Of a stretch of 64,000 nt of DNA, positions 26,740-38,700 are shown piece by piece. Positions within the stretch are counted from its first letter, which is position 1, and every line of letters starts with the position of its first letter. Position numbers and translations under genes: made by a program. The notes under the pieces were generated by a model, which was not told where the DNA came from, did no database searches, and saw nothing but the letters and a program-made list of their open reading frames with translations. Source of the stretch: Methylotenera versatilis 7 (GTDB taxonomy: Bacteria; Pseudomonadota; Gammaproteobacteria; Burkholderiales; Methylophilaceae); assembly GCF_000799165.1 (NCBI RefSeq), contig NZ_JUGF01000001.1, positions 558,001 through 622,000 on the forward strand, given 5' to 3'.

Positions 26740-27782
26740 GCGGCTTTAGCGAGTGCTGGCACTGCAACAGTATTCAGGATTTGTGTCGTGAACTCACGTG
26801 CCAGTTGTGTTCTGCGGTTTTCATACATGGCGTTAAATACCAGGCGATGTGCGATCAGCTCATGGAACACGGCGTGAATGTCTTCTGGGTACAGACTATC
26901 GCGGTTTTGCAGCCATGCATTGACGCGGGCCGCTTTCAGCAGCATGCCCATGCCTCTTGGGCTGGCACCGGTGTGAATCAGTCTGTTCACATCGACGCTG
27001 TCCATTTTGATGCCATATTTTTCTGGGGATTGAGTGGATTCCCATAAGTCCAGTGCGTAGTCTTCCATGGTGCTGCTGGCTTTGATATGGCTTTGCAGAA
27101 TGTCAGAGAAGTTATTCAGTTGATCAAACTGCAAGACATTGGATTCCACTTGTTTGGTCAGGTTTTCTGCATGCTGGAACTTGAGGTTGAACATGAGGGA
27201 TTTTCTGAGTTCGCGATCGGCTGGGATATCAATGGGGATTTCCATCATAAAGCGGTCACGTGCAGCAGAAGGGATTTCAAAAGTTTCGTTTTTTTCGACC
27301 TGGTTACGGTCGGCAAATACCACCATGTGCGGTAAACGATACTCCCTTTTAAAGGCGCTGATATGGCGTTCTGCCATGACACGGAGCATCAAGGCATGCA
27401 CTTGTGGTCTGGCACGGTTGATTTCATTAAAGAAGAAAACGGATAGATTCTCACCGGCGCGTAGTAGCGGGCCTTCGTCGATCTTGGGGCGGCCGTCTTC
27501 ACCTAAGTAGGTGTGATAGATCAGGTCGTTCGGCATCAGGTCTACCGTGCCTTCGATACGTTCGTAAGCACCACCGATACAGCGGGCGATGGATTGCAGC
27601 AAGGTGGTCTTGCCAACCCCGACGCCACCTTCCAGCAATACGTGGCCACGCGCAAAGATGGCAGTGTTCATGAGGCGAATGGCTTTGTCCTGGCCGACGA
27701 TGACTTTCTTGACTTCACTCTCTAACTTCAACGCGTGACTGCGCCAGTCTGTGAGTTGAACATCGGTAGTTACAATATTCAT
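26736..27782 (-). CDS. mxaR: MxaR, MoxR-type AAA+ ATPase
   Basis: 348 residues; first gene of the mxaRSACKL operon. Walker A GGVGVGKTT is at residues 52-60 and the Walker B/sensor region FFFNEINRARPQVHALML near 115. The arginine-finger segment PSAARDRFM and a C-terminal lid with TGASPRGMGMLLKAARVNAW follow. MoxR ATPases act as chaperones that remodel or load metal into partner enzymes, here presumably methanol dehydrogenase through MxaS and the VWA proteins. AGGAAA precedes the ATG. It is divergent from the gene at 27949, with a shared 166-base promoter region. Confidence 0.88.
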   Translation of the reverse strand: MNIVTTDVQLTDWRSHALKLESEVKKVIVGQDKAIRLMNTAIFARGHVLLEGGVGVGKTTLLQSIARCIGGAYERIEGTVDLMPNDLIYHTYLGEDGRPKIDEGPLLRAGENLSVFFFNEINRARPQVHALMLRVMAERHISAFKREYRLPHMVVFADRNQVEKNETFEIPSAARDRFMMEIPIDIPADRELRKSLMFNLKFQHAENLTKQVESNVLQFDQLNNFSDILQSHIKASSTMEDYALDLWESTQSPEKYGIKMDSVDVNRLIHTGASPRGMGMLLKAARVNAWLQNRDSLYPEDIHAVFHELIAHRLVFNAMYENRRTQLAREFTTQILNTVAVPALAKAA

Positions 27783-27857
27783 AGATTTCCTATTTAAAAA
27801 AATATAAAGTACAAGGTCAGCTTAAAGTTGCATCTAACCAACTTTTGCGATAGTATT

Positions 27858-27869
27858 CAGACAGGTCTG
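27858..27869. promoter_or_regulatory. CAGAC-AG-GTCTG inverted repeat between mxaR and the gene at 27949
   Basis: Perfect 5-base arms with a 2-base spacer, in the middle of the divergent promoter region. The form resembles TetR-family operators, and a TetR regulator is encoded 0.9 kb away at 28804. Binding is inference. Confidence 0.5.
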
Positions 27870-27948
27870 TTCACTTATTTACAGTCTACTGCAAGAGTTC
27901 TGGAAATTGCAAGTAGTTTTACAAGTAAATTTTTAGAGGTAATTTACA

Positions 27949-28752
27949 TTGAACCAAGCGCATCATTTTCAACATGACAGCATTAAGCACACGTTAGTTA
28001 ATCAGCTAAGTTCTTTAAGATTTTTGCAGGCTATCAACGTCTTTAAAAAACGCTCTAACGCTGCTCTAATGGGGCTTTCCAATCAGTTGAGCCAGTGGAA
28101 CGCGGATAGAGTTTCCGTCAAAAACATGCATGGGCAATCGCAGAATTTGTCTATCGAAGATGTGAGTTCGCTAAAAGAAATTATTCATTCCGCTATAAAT
28201 AAGGCCACTGTAAAGTGTCCCGAAGTATTTTTAGACCAGATGCTTTTTTTAGCCGTTGGCGCCATACAAGTGCAATCTCAAACTGGTTCTGACAGAGCGT
28301 GGAAATTGGTGAATCATTCCATAGAAAGCCATTTGCACGCTCAAAAAGAGGGTCGAATGATGTTGGCAGGCATTGTCACTACGGCATTTGCTGTGTGTTT
28401 AAGTGTGATGACAATGACCAATCATCAAGTGAAAATGAATAATTTTGCACAGCCTATTAGTCACCAACTGCAACCCTCGCCTGTTGAGTTAACAACAGGT
28501 GTTGCAGACCCTGTGACCATTAGCACCTTGCAGCTTGCGTATCACAAAATGAAAAACGGCACTTGCCAATTACCTCAGGCAGCGATGTTGCAGCCCGAAC
28601 AACGGCAGGCATTTTTGCTGTTTGTTAATAAAGGTGTCATTGAAGTGCAGCATGTGGAAAATTTAAGGCTGGCTTTAGGTTATGTCAATTGTTTATATCC
28701 GCAAGAATTGATGCATCCGCCAGGATTAATGCATGCTACAACTCGTTTGTAA
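27949..28752 (+). CDS. Unrecognised single-pass membrane protein divergent from mxaR
   Basis: 267 residues; no family recognised. The TTG start at 27949 is supported by AGAGGT eight bases upstream. It has a polar N-terminal domain (about 1-135) with LSIEDVSSLKEIIHSAINKA, a membrane helix (about 143-163, MMLAGIVTTAFAVCLSVMTM), and a C-terminal domain with two cysteines (GTCQLP near 205 and YVNCLYP near 248) that could form a disulfide if exported. It may share regulation with the mxa operon through the divergent promoter. It ends 51 bases before the TetR gene, so the two may be one operon. Confidence 0.65.
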   Translation: MNQAHHFQHDSIKHTLVNQLSSLRFLQAINVFKKRSNAALMGLSNQLSQWNADRVSVKNMHGQSQNLSIEDVSSLKEIIHSAINKATVKCPEVFLDQMLFLAVGAIQVQSQTGSDRAWKLVNHSIESHLHAQKEGRMMLAGIVTTAFAVCLSVMTMTNHQVKMNNFAQPISHQLQPSPVELTTGVADPVTISTLQLAYHKMKNGTCQLPQAAMLQPEQRQAFLLFVNKGVIEVQHVENLRLALGYVNCLYPQELMHPPGLMHATTRL

Positions 28753-28803
28753 GTGTAAAAGTTAGAACCAATTTGCCTAGAATAGGTTTTATAAGGAAAT
28801 AAA

Positions 28804-29358
28804 ATGAATATGAATGAAAAAATACTCGCAACAGCAACCAGTCTCTTTGAGTCTAGGGGCATTCAAGCCTCTGGAGTCGATACAATCATTGCAGAGGCAG
28901 GCATAGCCAAAGCCACACTTTACAAGCACTTTCCCAGTAAAAATCTACTGATTACCGCTTACTTAAGAGATAAATCGGATAAGTTTTATGAGTGGTTGAA
29001 CTCAAGACTGGTATCAAAAAAAGCCAACTCGATTGATATACTGATTTCACTATGTGAACTCGTTGAGTTATGGATTGTGACGCCTGAGTTTCATGGATTG
29101 CCATTCCATATCGCCTCAGTAGAATTCCCTGACCCAGAGCACCCGATTAATCAATACTCCGCTGTATTAGCGGTTGAATTACAAGGCTATTTAACAAAGA
29201 TTGCGGAAACTGCTGGTGCGAAAGACTCTGAAGCACTTAGTCAGCAACTCACTATTCTTTTTGAAGGCGCTGCACTCTTGGAAAGATTAAGCCCAGGCTC
29301 AGGTGCCGCTGAACGCGCAAAAAATGCAGCTATCACTTTAATAAAAGCATCAATATAG
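28804..29358 (+). CDS. TetR-family transcriptional regulator
   Basis: 184 residues. The helix-turn-helix lies at about residues 25-47 with GVDTIIAEAGIAKATLYKHFPSKNLL, matching the TetR consensus strongly. The C-terminal ligand domain is all-helical and ends with a dimerisation helix; it resembles the AcrR/NemR-like group but no ligand can be named. AAGGAAATAAA precedes the ATG. A matching operator-like inverted repeat lies at 27858-27869 in front of mxaR and the gene at 27949. Possible targets are itself, its upstream partner and the mxa operon. Confidence 0.88.
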   Translation: MNMNEKILATATSLFESRGIQASGVDTIIAEAGIAKATLYKHFPSKNLLITAYLRDKSDKFYEWLNSRLVSKKANSIDILISLCELVELWIVTPEFHGLPFHIASVEFPDPEHPINQYSAVLAVELQGYLTKIAETAGAKDSEALSQQLTILFEGAALLERLSPGSGAAERAKNAAITLIKASI

Positions 29359-29404
29359 ATATGAGCGGAGATGCTTTATTCACCGCACCTTTCCAGGAAA
29401 AACC

Positions 29405-30049
29405 TTAAATGGCTTTATTGATGCTTACTTTAGAGCTTAATGAAGATTTGCTATTAAGGTGTTTGTTGCCTGAATATTTGTAATACAGCCTAATACTTAA
29501 CAATATGACTAATACAGCCGCGTAGTAAAACGGCTCGGTAACATCTTTTTTAACCAGCCACCAGAAATGCAAGATAGCCAAAATAGCGATTAAATAGACC
29601 ACCTGATGCAGTTTTTTCCAGTTCTTTTTCAGGCGTTTAATCATGAAATTATTCGAGGTAATGGCTAGCGGAATGGTCAGCATAAAGGCCGTAAAGCCGA
29701 CAATCACATAAGGATGCTTAATAATGTCCTTCACAATGTCCGACCATAGGAACGAATAATCCAGCCACACATAAGTCGTTATATGCAGACAAGCATAAAA
29801 GAACATCCACAAACCAAGCGTGCGCCGAAGTTGTATTTGCCATACCTGCCCTGTCAACAAACGAATTGGTGTCATGCTAAGTGTGATTAACAGGAAAGCC
29901 AGCGCCCAAGTACCTGTGGAACGCTCAATAAATTCTACCGGGTTTGCGCTTAAATCATCATGGACACCTAGCCAAATGAGTCGTGCTAACGGCAATAGTG
30001 CGCACACCCATATCGCCATTTTTACAAAAATAATATGCTTATTTTTCAT
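29405..30049 (-). CDS. msrQ: MsrQ, heme-binding membrane subunit of the methionine sulfoxide reductase system
   Basis: 214 residues with about six membrane helices. Conserved histidines expected to hold heme are seen in FFYACLHITTYVWLDY and KKLHQVVYLIAILAILHFWW. It delivers electrons from the membrane to periplasmic MsrP, which repairs oxidised methionines in envelope proteins. It follows msrP with a gap of 37 bases. Formerly named YedZ. Confidence 0.93.
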   Translation of the reverse strand: MKNKHIIFVKMAIWVCALLPLARLIWLGVHDDLSANPVEFIERSTGTWALAFLLITLSMTPIRLLTGQVWQIQLRRTLGLWMFFYACLHITTYVWLDYSFLWSDIVKDIIKHPYVIVGFTAFMLTIPLAITSNNFMIKRLKKNWKKLHQVVYLIAILAILHFWWLVKKDVTEPFYYAAVLVILLSIRLYYKYSGNKHLNSKSSLSSKVSINKAI

Positions 30050-30086
30050 TGGGTTAATTTAAATACATCTTAAACAACATTAATAT

Positions 30087-31082
30087 TTAAAAGTTTTTAT
30101 TTAAATCTAAACCTGCGTACATTTGTCCTACTTGTTCGCTGTAACCATTGAACATCTTGGTTTTGATACGGTCAGCAAATAAGCCGCGGCCAATAGGTTT
30201 TTCAGAAGATTGTGACCAGCGCGGATGATCAACATTAGGATTCACATTTGCGTAAAAGCCATATTCATTTGGCCCAGCTTTTACCCAGGTAGTTAATGGC
30301 ATTTTCTCTACGAATCTAATCTTTACAATGGCTTTTGCGCCTTTAAAACCATATTTCCAAGGCGTTACTAAGCGCACTGGCGCGCCATTTTGATTAGGTA
30401 AATACTCACCATACAAACCTACGGCTAATAAAGTGAGTGGATTGATGGCTTCATCCATACGCAAACCTTCTGTGTACGGCCAATCCAATATCGGTGAGCG
30501 TACACCGGGCATTGTCAAAGAATCGTTGGCGGATATGAATTCAATATATTTAGCGTTGCCAGTGGGATCAGCCCATTTCACCAGGCTGGCTAATGGCAAG
30601 CCAACCCATGGAATTACCATTGACCAGCCCTCAACACAACGCATGCGGTAAATACGCTCTTCTAAAGGGGCTAATTTAAGCAGGTCTTCTATGCTGATAC
30701 TTTTGGCTTTTTTAACATGCCCTTCTATGCTAATCGTCCACGGACGCGGTTTAAATAGCACCGCCTCAATCGCAGGATCGCTTTTTCCTGTACCAAATTC
30801 ATAGTAATTATTGTAAGTGGTGATGTCTTTATACGGCGTGAGCTGTTCACCGGCGCCATAAGCAGTTTTACTATAACCGTTTATTTTTTGCCCGGTGCCT
30901 GCTTTAAAAGCAACTTTTTCTGCTGCTAACGTCTTACCCGATAACAGCAAGGCAGAACCTGCCGCCAAAGCGAAACCAGCTGCTTTTAAAAAGCTGCGTC
31001 TATGTTCAAACACCTCGCGGGGTGTAATTTCAGATGGCTGAATATTGCTGGGATTGCGTTTAGATTGATTCAGAATAATCAT
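30087..31082 (-). CDS. msrP: MsrP, molybdopterin-dependent protein-methionine-sulfoxide reductase
   Basis: 331 residues, exported folded by the Tat system: the signal HRRSFLKAAGFALAAGSALL is near residues 27-46. The molybdenum ligand Cys149 is in YRMRCVEGWSMVIPW. Later segments PVRLVTPWKYGFKGAKAIVKI and RAWSQSSE-like PRWSQSSEKPIGRG fit the YedY/MsrP catalytic subunit, not a full sulfite oxidase with a cytochrome domain. AAGGCGAT precedes the ATG. It forms an operon with msrQ and repairs periplasmic proteins after oxidative or chlorine stress. Confidence 0.95.
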   Translation of the reverse strand: MIILNQSKRNPSNIQPSEITPREVFEHRRSFLKAAGFALAAGSALLLSGKTLAAEKVAFKAGTGQKINGYSKTAYGAGEQLTPYKDITTYNNYYEFGTGKSDPAIEAVLFKPRPWTISIEGHVKKAKSISIEDLLKLAPLEERIYRMRCVEGWSMVIPWVGLPLASLVKWADPTGNAKYIEFISANDSLTMPGVRSPILDWPYTEGLRMDEAINPLTLLAVGLYGEYLPNQNGAPVRLVTPWKYGFKGAKAIVKIRFVEKMPLTTWVKAGPNEYGFYANVNPNVDHPRWSQSSEKPIGRGLFADRIKTKMFNGYSEQVGQMYAGLDLNKNF

Positions 31083-31199
31083 GAAATATCGCCTTAAGTT
31101 AACTGGTTTGATAAAACGCTGTCGAATTAATACCGATTAGTCGTGATTACTTGAAATTCCTTACACTTTATTACTGGTTTGAATGCATTAACTTGCTAC

Positions 31200-32123
31200 T
31201 TATTTTTGAGTATTTACTTTATTAAGTGAATCATCAATTTCAGCAATTAAATCATTGTCACCGATACTTTTAGCTATCCTTTCAGACTCGGCTAGTAAGC
31301 TTTTGGCCGCCGCCGCATCACCCATCGCTATTTTAGTTTGTGCCAAACCCATATTGGCTTTGGCTTCGTAATAAGCGCCGCCATTATCTTTAGCAAACTG
31401 TATCAACTTCAAATAAGCCCTCTCGGCATTTTGATACTCTTTGGCCGCCGTATAAATGCGCCCCATTTCCATGCTCGCGTTAGCATTCTGGTCTAAGGTG
31501 CCCGACCTTTTTTGCAGTAAAGTAGCTTTAACTTGATGCTCAATCGCCAAATCATGCAGACCTAATGTGCTATAGGTATTGGCTAACCTTTCGTAACTAT
31601 CTGCGCGCTCACCATCATTCATGGCTATTTTTTCACCCTCTTTATAGCTTGTTAATGCAGCATTAAGATCACCACTTAACGCTTGAGTTTCGCCGATTAA
31701 ATTGTAATTAATATGCGAAAACTTCTGATTTTTTTCTTGCAAACAGAGCGCTAAACTTTTGTTATAGCTAGACATTGCTGCATCGTATTGCTTGTTTTGT
31801 TTATGTAAATTACCGATTAGCAAATGCGAAATAATTTGCTCAAACGGCTCTTTTGATTGTTTGGCACCCAATTCCAATGCGCTTAACGCTTCCTGATAAT
31901 TGCCTTGCGCGCCTAACGCCCGGCCTTTGCACAACAAGCCTTCTCGACTGTTCGCATCTGACTTCAATATATCAGTTGAAATACTGATCGCTTTACTGAT
32001 GTCTCCTTGATTTAATGCCTGTGCACAATTGGCATTCTTCTCAGAAAGCTCGGCTGCGTTTAAATTTAATGTAATTAAAAACAATAGGATAGGTAATTTT
32101 TTAAATGTAATTTCTAGATTCAT
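31200..32123 (-). CDS. Secreted TPR-repeat protein
   Basis: 307 residues from ATG 32123; a longer upstream frame would run into ligA and is rejected. A signal peptide (LPILLFLITLNLNAAELS) is followed by about six tetratricopeptide repeats, for example NREGLLCKGRALGAQGNYQEALSALELG and ADSYERLANTYSTLGLHDLAIEHQVKA. It is probably periplasmic and binds partner proteins. It starts 10 bases after the ligA stop, so it is co-transcribed, but no functional link is known. Confidence 0.8.
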   Translation of the reverse strand: MNLEITFKKLPILLFLITLNLNAAELSEKNANCAQALNQGDISKAISISTDILKSDANSREGLLCKGRALGAQGNYQEALSALELGAKQSKEPFEQIISHLLIGNLHKQNKQYDAAMSSYNKSLALCLQEKNQKFSHINYNLIGETQALSGDLNAALTSYKEGEKIAMNDGERADSYERLANTYSTLGLHDLAIEHQVKATLLQKRSGTLDQNANASMEMGRIYTAAKEYQNAERAYLKLIQFAKDNGGAYYEAKANMGLAQTKIAMGDAAAAKSLLAESERIAKSIGDNDLIAEIDDSLNKVNTQK

Positions 32124-32133
32124 ATTTGCTTTT

Positions 32134-34242
<2,109 letters not shown>

Positions 34243-35589
34243 CTAATTGAAAAGGCGCATGCTTGCTGGGCTTCCTGGCATGACACCACGCGCTACCATC
34301 GTTGCATGAATGACTTTAAGCTGCTGCCGGATTTTTTCTATCTGCAAATCACCCAATGGCTTTTGATTATCATCAACCAAGCTTGCATTCAAACTGCTGC
34401 TGAGCTTTTGTGCAACTAAAATCATTTGATTAAACGCTTGTTCACAATTCGGTACTTTGGGAATTTCTAATTGGAAAGTAATGGCTTTTAGCACGCTATT
34501 GCGTAAACTTTCCGCCGTAAATGCTTGATTGTTAGCCTCTATCGCAGTAAATAACGGTGATTTATGGGTAGTATCCTGATAATAAAACTTACCATCATCG
34601 CCTAGTGTCATGCCATTCGCTTCAGCTAAACCTCTAAATTTGGTGCCGTGAATCGGTGCCTCAGCTTGTGCGATATGGATGTTAATCAACTGATCCACTT
34701 CAATGCAGAACTGATCAATTTCAATCGCACGCTGCACCACATCACCACTGCCCTGCCATTCAACATGCGCATTTAATTCCAAGCCCATATTCTCAACGGC
34801 AAACTGGAATTTATTCAGCACATTTTTTGCAGCAGGACCGCCTCTGTCCGCAAGCTGTAAGCTACAAGTCGCCTGTTTAAATGTTAAGGCGCTAACGTCA
34901 ACCTGTAATGCATCGTTCGTCTCTACCAAATGCCATTTATCATCGTCATCAAGTCCATATATCAGAATAGGCAAACCAATGTCATCAATACTTGCAGCCA
35001 TATCGTATAGGGATTGGTAGCTGATATTTTTATTTGCATACAAAATTGCAGTTAAATCAATTTGTGGATGTATGCCATTAGGTAGTTGCGCTGGTGTGTA
35101 ATCAATTTCACCTGATTTGTCTTCATCAGGCTTTTCAATTACAGACTCTATGCTGGTTACTTGATTTGCAGGAGCAAAATTTAAAGGGTGTTCGTTATCA
35201 GTATGAGCCGCTAGTTCATTTCTGGCCGTTTCGTTCAATGCTGTTTCTAGCGTAGCTTCATTCAATACAGGGTCTTTTAAAGGCGCTTCTTTTAAAACGG
35301 TATCTTCTAACACCATGTTTTTAAATACAACCTCTTCAGAGCGCGCTGGTAAGTCGGCAGACTCTTCAAATACAGGATGTTTGATTTTATGTGAAACCTC
35401 AGCCAGCTCCTTTTCTACAAAAGCATCAGTGTCGATATAAAAATCTTCGGCCAGCACGTCTTTTTGCGGCACTATAAATTCGTTTGAGACTTGTTTATGC
35501 AATTTTCTTTCTTGCAGCCAATTGTATACAACAACGCACGCAATGATAAACACACCCAAAATGATTAATATAATTTGTAAATCTGACAT
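34243..35589 (-). CDS. zipA: Cell division protein ZipA
   Basis: 448 residues. An N-terminal membrane helix (about 4-25) is followed by a charged, low-complexity linker with short repeats (VLEDTVLKEAPLKDPVLNEATLETALNE). The C-terminal FtsZ-binding domain (about 300-440) includes TKFRGLAEANGMTLGDDGKFYY and FQLEIPKVPNCEQAFNQMILVAQKL. It tethers FtsZ to the membrane at mid-cell. The linker is longer than in Escherichia coli, typical of betaproteobacterial homologues. It lies in the smc-zipA-ligA order. Confidence 0.9.
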   Translation of the reverse strand: MSDLQIILIILGVFIIACVVVYNWLQERKLHKQVSNEFIVPQKDVLAEDFYIDTDAFVEKELAEVSHKIKHPVFEESADLPARSEEVVFKNMVLEDTVLKEAPLKDPVLNEATLETALNETARNELAAHTDNEHPLNFAPANQVTSIESVIEKPDEDKSGEIDYTPAQLPNGIHPQIDLTAILYANKNISYQSLYDMAASIDDIGLPILIYGLDDDDKWHLVETNDALQVDVSALTFKQATCSLQLADRGGPAAKNVLNKFQFAVENMGLELNAHVEWQGSGDVVQRAIEIDQFCIEVDQLINIHIAQAEAPIHGTKFRGLAEANGMTLGDDGKFYYQDTTHKSPLFTAIEANNQAFTAESLRNSVLKAITFQLEIPKVPNCEQAFNQMILVAQKLSSSLNASLVDDNQKPLGDLQIEKIRQQLKVIHATMVARGVMPGSPASMRLFN

Positions 35590-35773
35590 ATTTTTAAAGC
35601 TTACTATTTTAAAAGTTAAGGTTTTTTCGGGTTAAGTTTTAATTAAAACTCTGCATCCAGATAGATTTGAGCAAGTAACCATTGTCTGTGGAAATCAGCA
35701 ATAATTCAAGCAAACATCGCGGCATTCAGTGAATGAACGGATGTTTTCTGTACATTTATTACTTATTTACGTA

Positions 35774-38700
35774 TTAACTCTGAAAACTCAGTGCCGCCTC
35801 GATATCCACATCTACAATGCGCGAAACGCCTGATTCCTGCATGGTAACACCAATGAGTTGCTGCGCCATTTCCATGGTTACTTTGTTATGGCTGACAAAC
35901 AAAAACTGTGTTCTTTCACTCATTTTTTTGACCATGTGGCAGAATCGCTCGGTATTGCTATCATCCAGCGGTGCGTCCACTTCATCCATCAAACAAAATG
36001 GCGCGGGATTTAATCTGAACAATGCGAATACCAAAGCCAGCGCAGTTAACGCTTTTTCACCACCGGATAACAGCTGAATAGTCGTATTCTTTTTGCCTGG
36101 CGGTTGCGCAAATACTTGCATACCTGTATCTAAAATCTCGTCGCCCAGCAACTCCAGCCGGGCTTGGCCGCCCCCAAATAAAGTGGCAAATAATTCGCCA
36201 AAGTTTTGATTAACGGTATTAAATGTATGCATCAGTTTCTCGCGAGTTTCCTTATCAATTTTGCGAATAGCATCTTCTAAGGTTTCAGTCGCCTGCTGCA
36301 AATCTTGCATCTGGCTATCCAGGTAAGTCTTACGCTCAGTTTCGGTCGCCAATTCTTGAATAGCGGCTAAATTAACAGCACCTAAAGCTGCAATCTCTTG
36401 CTGGATTTGATTGGATTTACGCACTAAATCGCTTGTTTTAGCATTTTCTGCCAGATTAACTGACAATTCCTGCTCATTCTGCCCACTTTCCATCAAACCT
36501 GCCTGGCACTGCTCAAAGCCTAAACGCGCCTGCTGTTCATTTAAGCGGCTTTGTTCTAAAGCATCGCGCAATGGATGTAGTTGCTGTTCGTTTTGCATGC
36601 GCGTACGTTCAAAATTCTGCAGCGCTTGCTCTTGTTCCACCAAATGATTACGCGCGACCGCCAAAACTGCTTCAGACAACTGCTTGCGATTAACAGCCTC
36701 AACAAGATTCGCTTTTAACGTTGCCATTGGTGTTAATTCCAACACTTGCTCCGCTTCACTTTTACGCAATTCAAAAGCGATTTTTTCTTCACTATTAACA
36801 TTAATTTTATTATTTATCTCAATGATTTTATTGTTAATTAATTTTAAATTAAAACCAATTTCCTGATGCTTTTTTTCGGCTGACTGTATAGAGTCGCGCG
36901 TTGAAAAATAAGACTGATCAGCCTGCTTTTTTGCCGCATCATCATTGTTTTTCACCAACTCAAGTACATGAATATTTTTTGTTAAGGCCTGCAGCCCTTT
37001 TTGCTTAAGCGTTTTAGCACTCATTAGCTCTGCCAATTTGGCTTTTGCATTGGCAATATCTGCCTGAATATTTTTTTCCCGCTCAAGCGCGGTTTGACGC
37101 ACTTGTTGCAGTTTAGATAACTCAAGCTGTAATTGATGCTGTGTTTGCGTGGCAGAACGTAGCTGAGCGCTTTCTTGCTGTTGTTGCTGGCGTGCCTGCA
37201 ATAAGTTATTTTCTGCATTCTTTAAGGATACATTTAACACCTGCAAGTCCGCTTGCAGGCTGGGTAATTTACTTTGCAACTGCTCTAGCTGCGCTTGTCG
37301 CTCTAAAACGCCGCTTAATTGCGTATTTTCTCCATGAAACACTACGCCGTGACTACTAAACACGTCGCCTTGCTGATTAACCAATGTTTCACCAGCTTTT
37401 AATGCTGAAATAGCTTTATTTTTGATGCCGCTATTTTGTTCATCAATTGTAGCCAGCAAGTATGTTCCTGCCAGCCAATCCTCTAAAATGGGCCGCAGAT
37501 CTTCGTCACACGCTTTAATCGTACTCATTAACGGTATTAGATGCGCGTGTTGCCTTGCTGTTGACGGCTCAACTGTAGTCGCATTAGCTGCCTTATAGCC
37601 CATCGCTAAAAAACCAGGCGGTCTGTCATTAATCGCATTTTTATCCGCAATCAATGCATTTAATTTTGCACCTAATACCGCTTCTAAAGCCACGTTCCAA
37701 GCATCATCCACTTTAACCTTTTGCCATAGCCGCGCATTGTTTTTTAAACCATGTCCTTGCAACCAGCCATCCAGCTTGCCCGCTGCATTTAACGATTGCT
37801 GCATTTTTTGCAATGTCTGCAACTCAGCTTCTGCCTGATTACTGGCACGTTGTGCTTGAGTTTGCTGATCCCGCAACTGATTGATTGTGGTTTGCAATGC
37901 TGATTCATCAGCTACAATTTTTTGTACTTTCTGTTCAATATCATGCACATTCTTTTGTGCCTGCTGTAAAGCTAGCTCACTGTTCTTTAGTTGCGTTTCA
38001 TCGGGTATTATTAAGCGTGAAAAATCAGCTTCAAAGCGTTGAATACGTTGCATATTTTCAGCAACACTTTGCTCTAAATAGTGAATGCTGCTACTTTCAA
38101 TTTGAATTTTTTGTTTGGCATCCAGTAAAGCTTGCTGACTTTTTTGCGTGGCTGCATTGGCCGCTTTAAGCGTTGCCTGCTTTTCCGGTAAACTCAGTTT
38201 TAATGCATCCAGTGACTGTTGTGATTGCTGCTCAAGCGCTGCGGCCGCTATTAACTCATTATTGAACTGCACTAAACTTTCTTGCAAAGCGCTACTGGCA
38301 ATTGCGTTGCGTTCCAGCGATTGCGCCAGTTGTTGCAGCTGTTGCGTCATACGCTCACGCGCCTCTGTGTTTTGCCTGACCTGATTTTCGAGGTTGGAAA
38401 CCTCGGCATTGGCTTCATAATACGCGGCTTGTGCAGTATTAATGCCTTCAGAAGCCGCATAATGCGCTTGTCGGCTTGCTTCTAAATCTGCTTCGCTTTT
38501 TCGCAAATCGGCCATTTGCGCTTCCAGTTGATTCACCAGCTTTTCGACTTGTCGCTTGGTTTTCTCCCACTCCGCACTGGCATCGCGTTTCTTTAACAAC
38601 CACAACTGACCATCCGCCAGTTTATAAGCGGTTTGCAGTGCATGATATTGTTGCGTAACAACCGCTTGCGATTCTAGTTTAATAATTTGCTTTTGCAGTT

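Noticed and set aside
22469-27782. Generic MoxR/BatABD stress cluster instead of mxa
   Set aside because: The order ATPase, DUF58, signal-peptide plus single-helix protein, VWA, small TPR-like protein, VWA follows mxaRSACKL, and no BatD-type multi-domain protein is present.
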